Shown: in pieces, positions 63,940 through 64,000 of the stretch | How the letters are laid out: every line of letters starts with the position of its first letter | How positions within the stretch are numbered: the stretch's first letter is position 1 | Assembly (NCBI GenBank): GCA_038142005.1 | Contig: JAYQJE010000001.1 | Coordinates: 1,116,001-1,180,000, forward strand | Source: SHAN690 sp023262195 | Lineage (GTDB): Bacteria; Bacteroidota; Bacteroidia; Flavobacteriales_G; Salibacteraceae | Direction of reading: 5' to 3' | Length of the DNA stretch: 64,000 nt | Position numbers and translations under genes: made by a program | Notes under the pieces: model-generated | What the model saw: only the letters and a program-made list of their open reading frames with translations | The model's database searches: none | Told to the model about the DNA's origin: nothing

Positions 63940-64000
63940 AGATTCAATGGTTTTAAATTCCAAATATGGTCTGGATTCATTTTCAGAAATTGGCGATGAA
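63936..64000 (-). CDS. menC: C-terminal end of an upstream gene, probably o-succinylbenzoate synthase
   Basis: Only the last 20 codons are in the window: HRQFLKMNPDHIWNLKPLNL, then TGA overlapping the menE ATG (ATGA). MenC commonly precedes menE in Bacteroidota, and its members often end in a short NP-x(3)-W-x-L-like tail. The call rests on this and on position; the sequence is too short for proof. Confidence 0.35.
   Translation of the reverse strand, partial: HRQFLKMNPDHIWNLKPLNL

Overview
The window looks like a marine Bacteroidota chromosome, most likely order Flavobacteriales or a relative. Evidence for this includes type IX secretion (T9SS) C-terminal sorting domains, GldA, a carboxypeptidase-regulatory-domain TonB receptor, a VOC/DUF4199/LuxR trio, atpD-atpC apart from the other ATP synthase genes, long-form urocanase, a GH3-like acyl-adenylate enzyme, and several -7 boxes of the Bacteroidota type TAnnTTTG. 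Most of the window is ordinary housekeeping and metabolic sequence. There is no prophage, CRISPR array, complete insertion sequence or rRNA operon.

Layout. 1-9.1 kb: bioY (partial) and leuS on minus; on plus a TMTC-like glycosyltransferase/TPR protein, then DUF4286, rsmA, mgtE, an OmpA-like protein and a serA-like dehydrogenase with touching or overlapping ends. 9.1-19.9 kb: SDR, aspartokinase, a T9SS-exported 5'-nucleotidase, acetyltransferase, VOC/DUF4199/LuxR trio, cytochrome c peroxidase, Ycf48-like lipoprotein and S9 peptidase. 19.9-27.5 kb: kynU-kmo, then a putative metal-uptake set (His-rich protein, TonB receptor, HMA protein), a head-to-head junction of two truncated genes and an outer-membrane protein. 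27.5-34.3 kb: decayed SpoIIE-type tails, DUF1853, a pirin/GNAT/nitroreductase/antiporter set, an HTH regulator and a lipoprotein. 34.3-43.1 kb: recG, HDAC-like amidohydrolase, gldA, a PLP desulfhydrase, hutU and a thiamine-binding-like protein. 43.1-43.9 kb: tRNA-Leu(UAA) and tRNA-Gly(GCC) in a knot of palindromes, a short GIY-YIG ORF and tRNA-derived remnants. 43.9-57.6 kb: mutS, trmH-like, TPR lipoprotein, folK-dNK, sppA, polX, GH3-like and a second dNK. 57.6-64 kb: atpDC, ribF, LRR protein, cyclophilin lipoprotein, CpsB-like PHP phosphatase, menE and probably the end of menC.

Caution on gene integrity: at least 13 otherwise normal genes (rsmA, the 5'-nucleotidase, the TonB receptor, gldA, hutU, polX, menE and others) are broken by single-base changes, nearly all in homopolymer runs, in both directions. 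Several are essential or highly conserved. The simplest reading is sequencing or consensus error, so these genes are annotated across their full span. A separate class of lesions does look biological: pieces of T9SS-type adhesins, SpoIIE tails, and the truncated GNAT/SbtA pair.

The most unusual locus is 43.16-43.76 kb. A tRNA-Leu(UAA)-derived sequence has had its anticodon and T arms replaced by perfect inverted repeats, and its D-arm region doubles as the 3' end of a GIY-YIG ORF. A second fragment of the same tRNA abuts another copy of the same palindrome.
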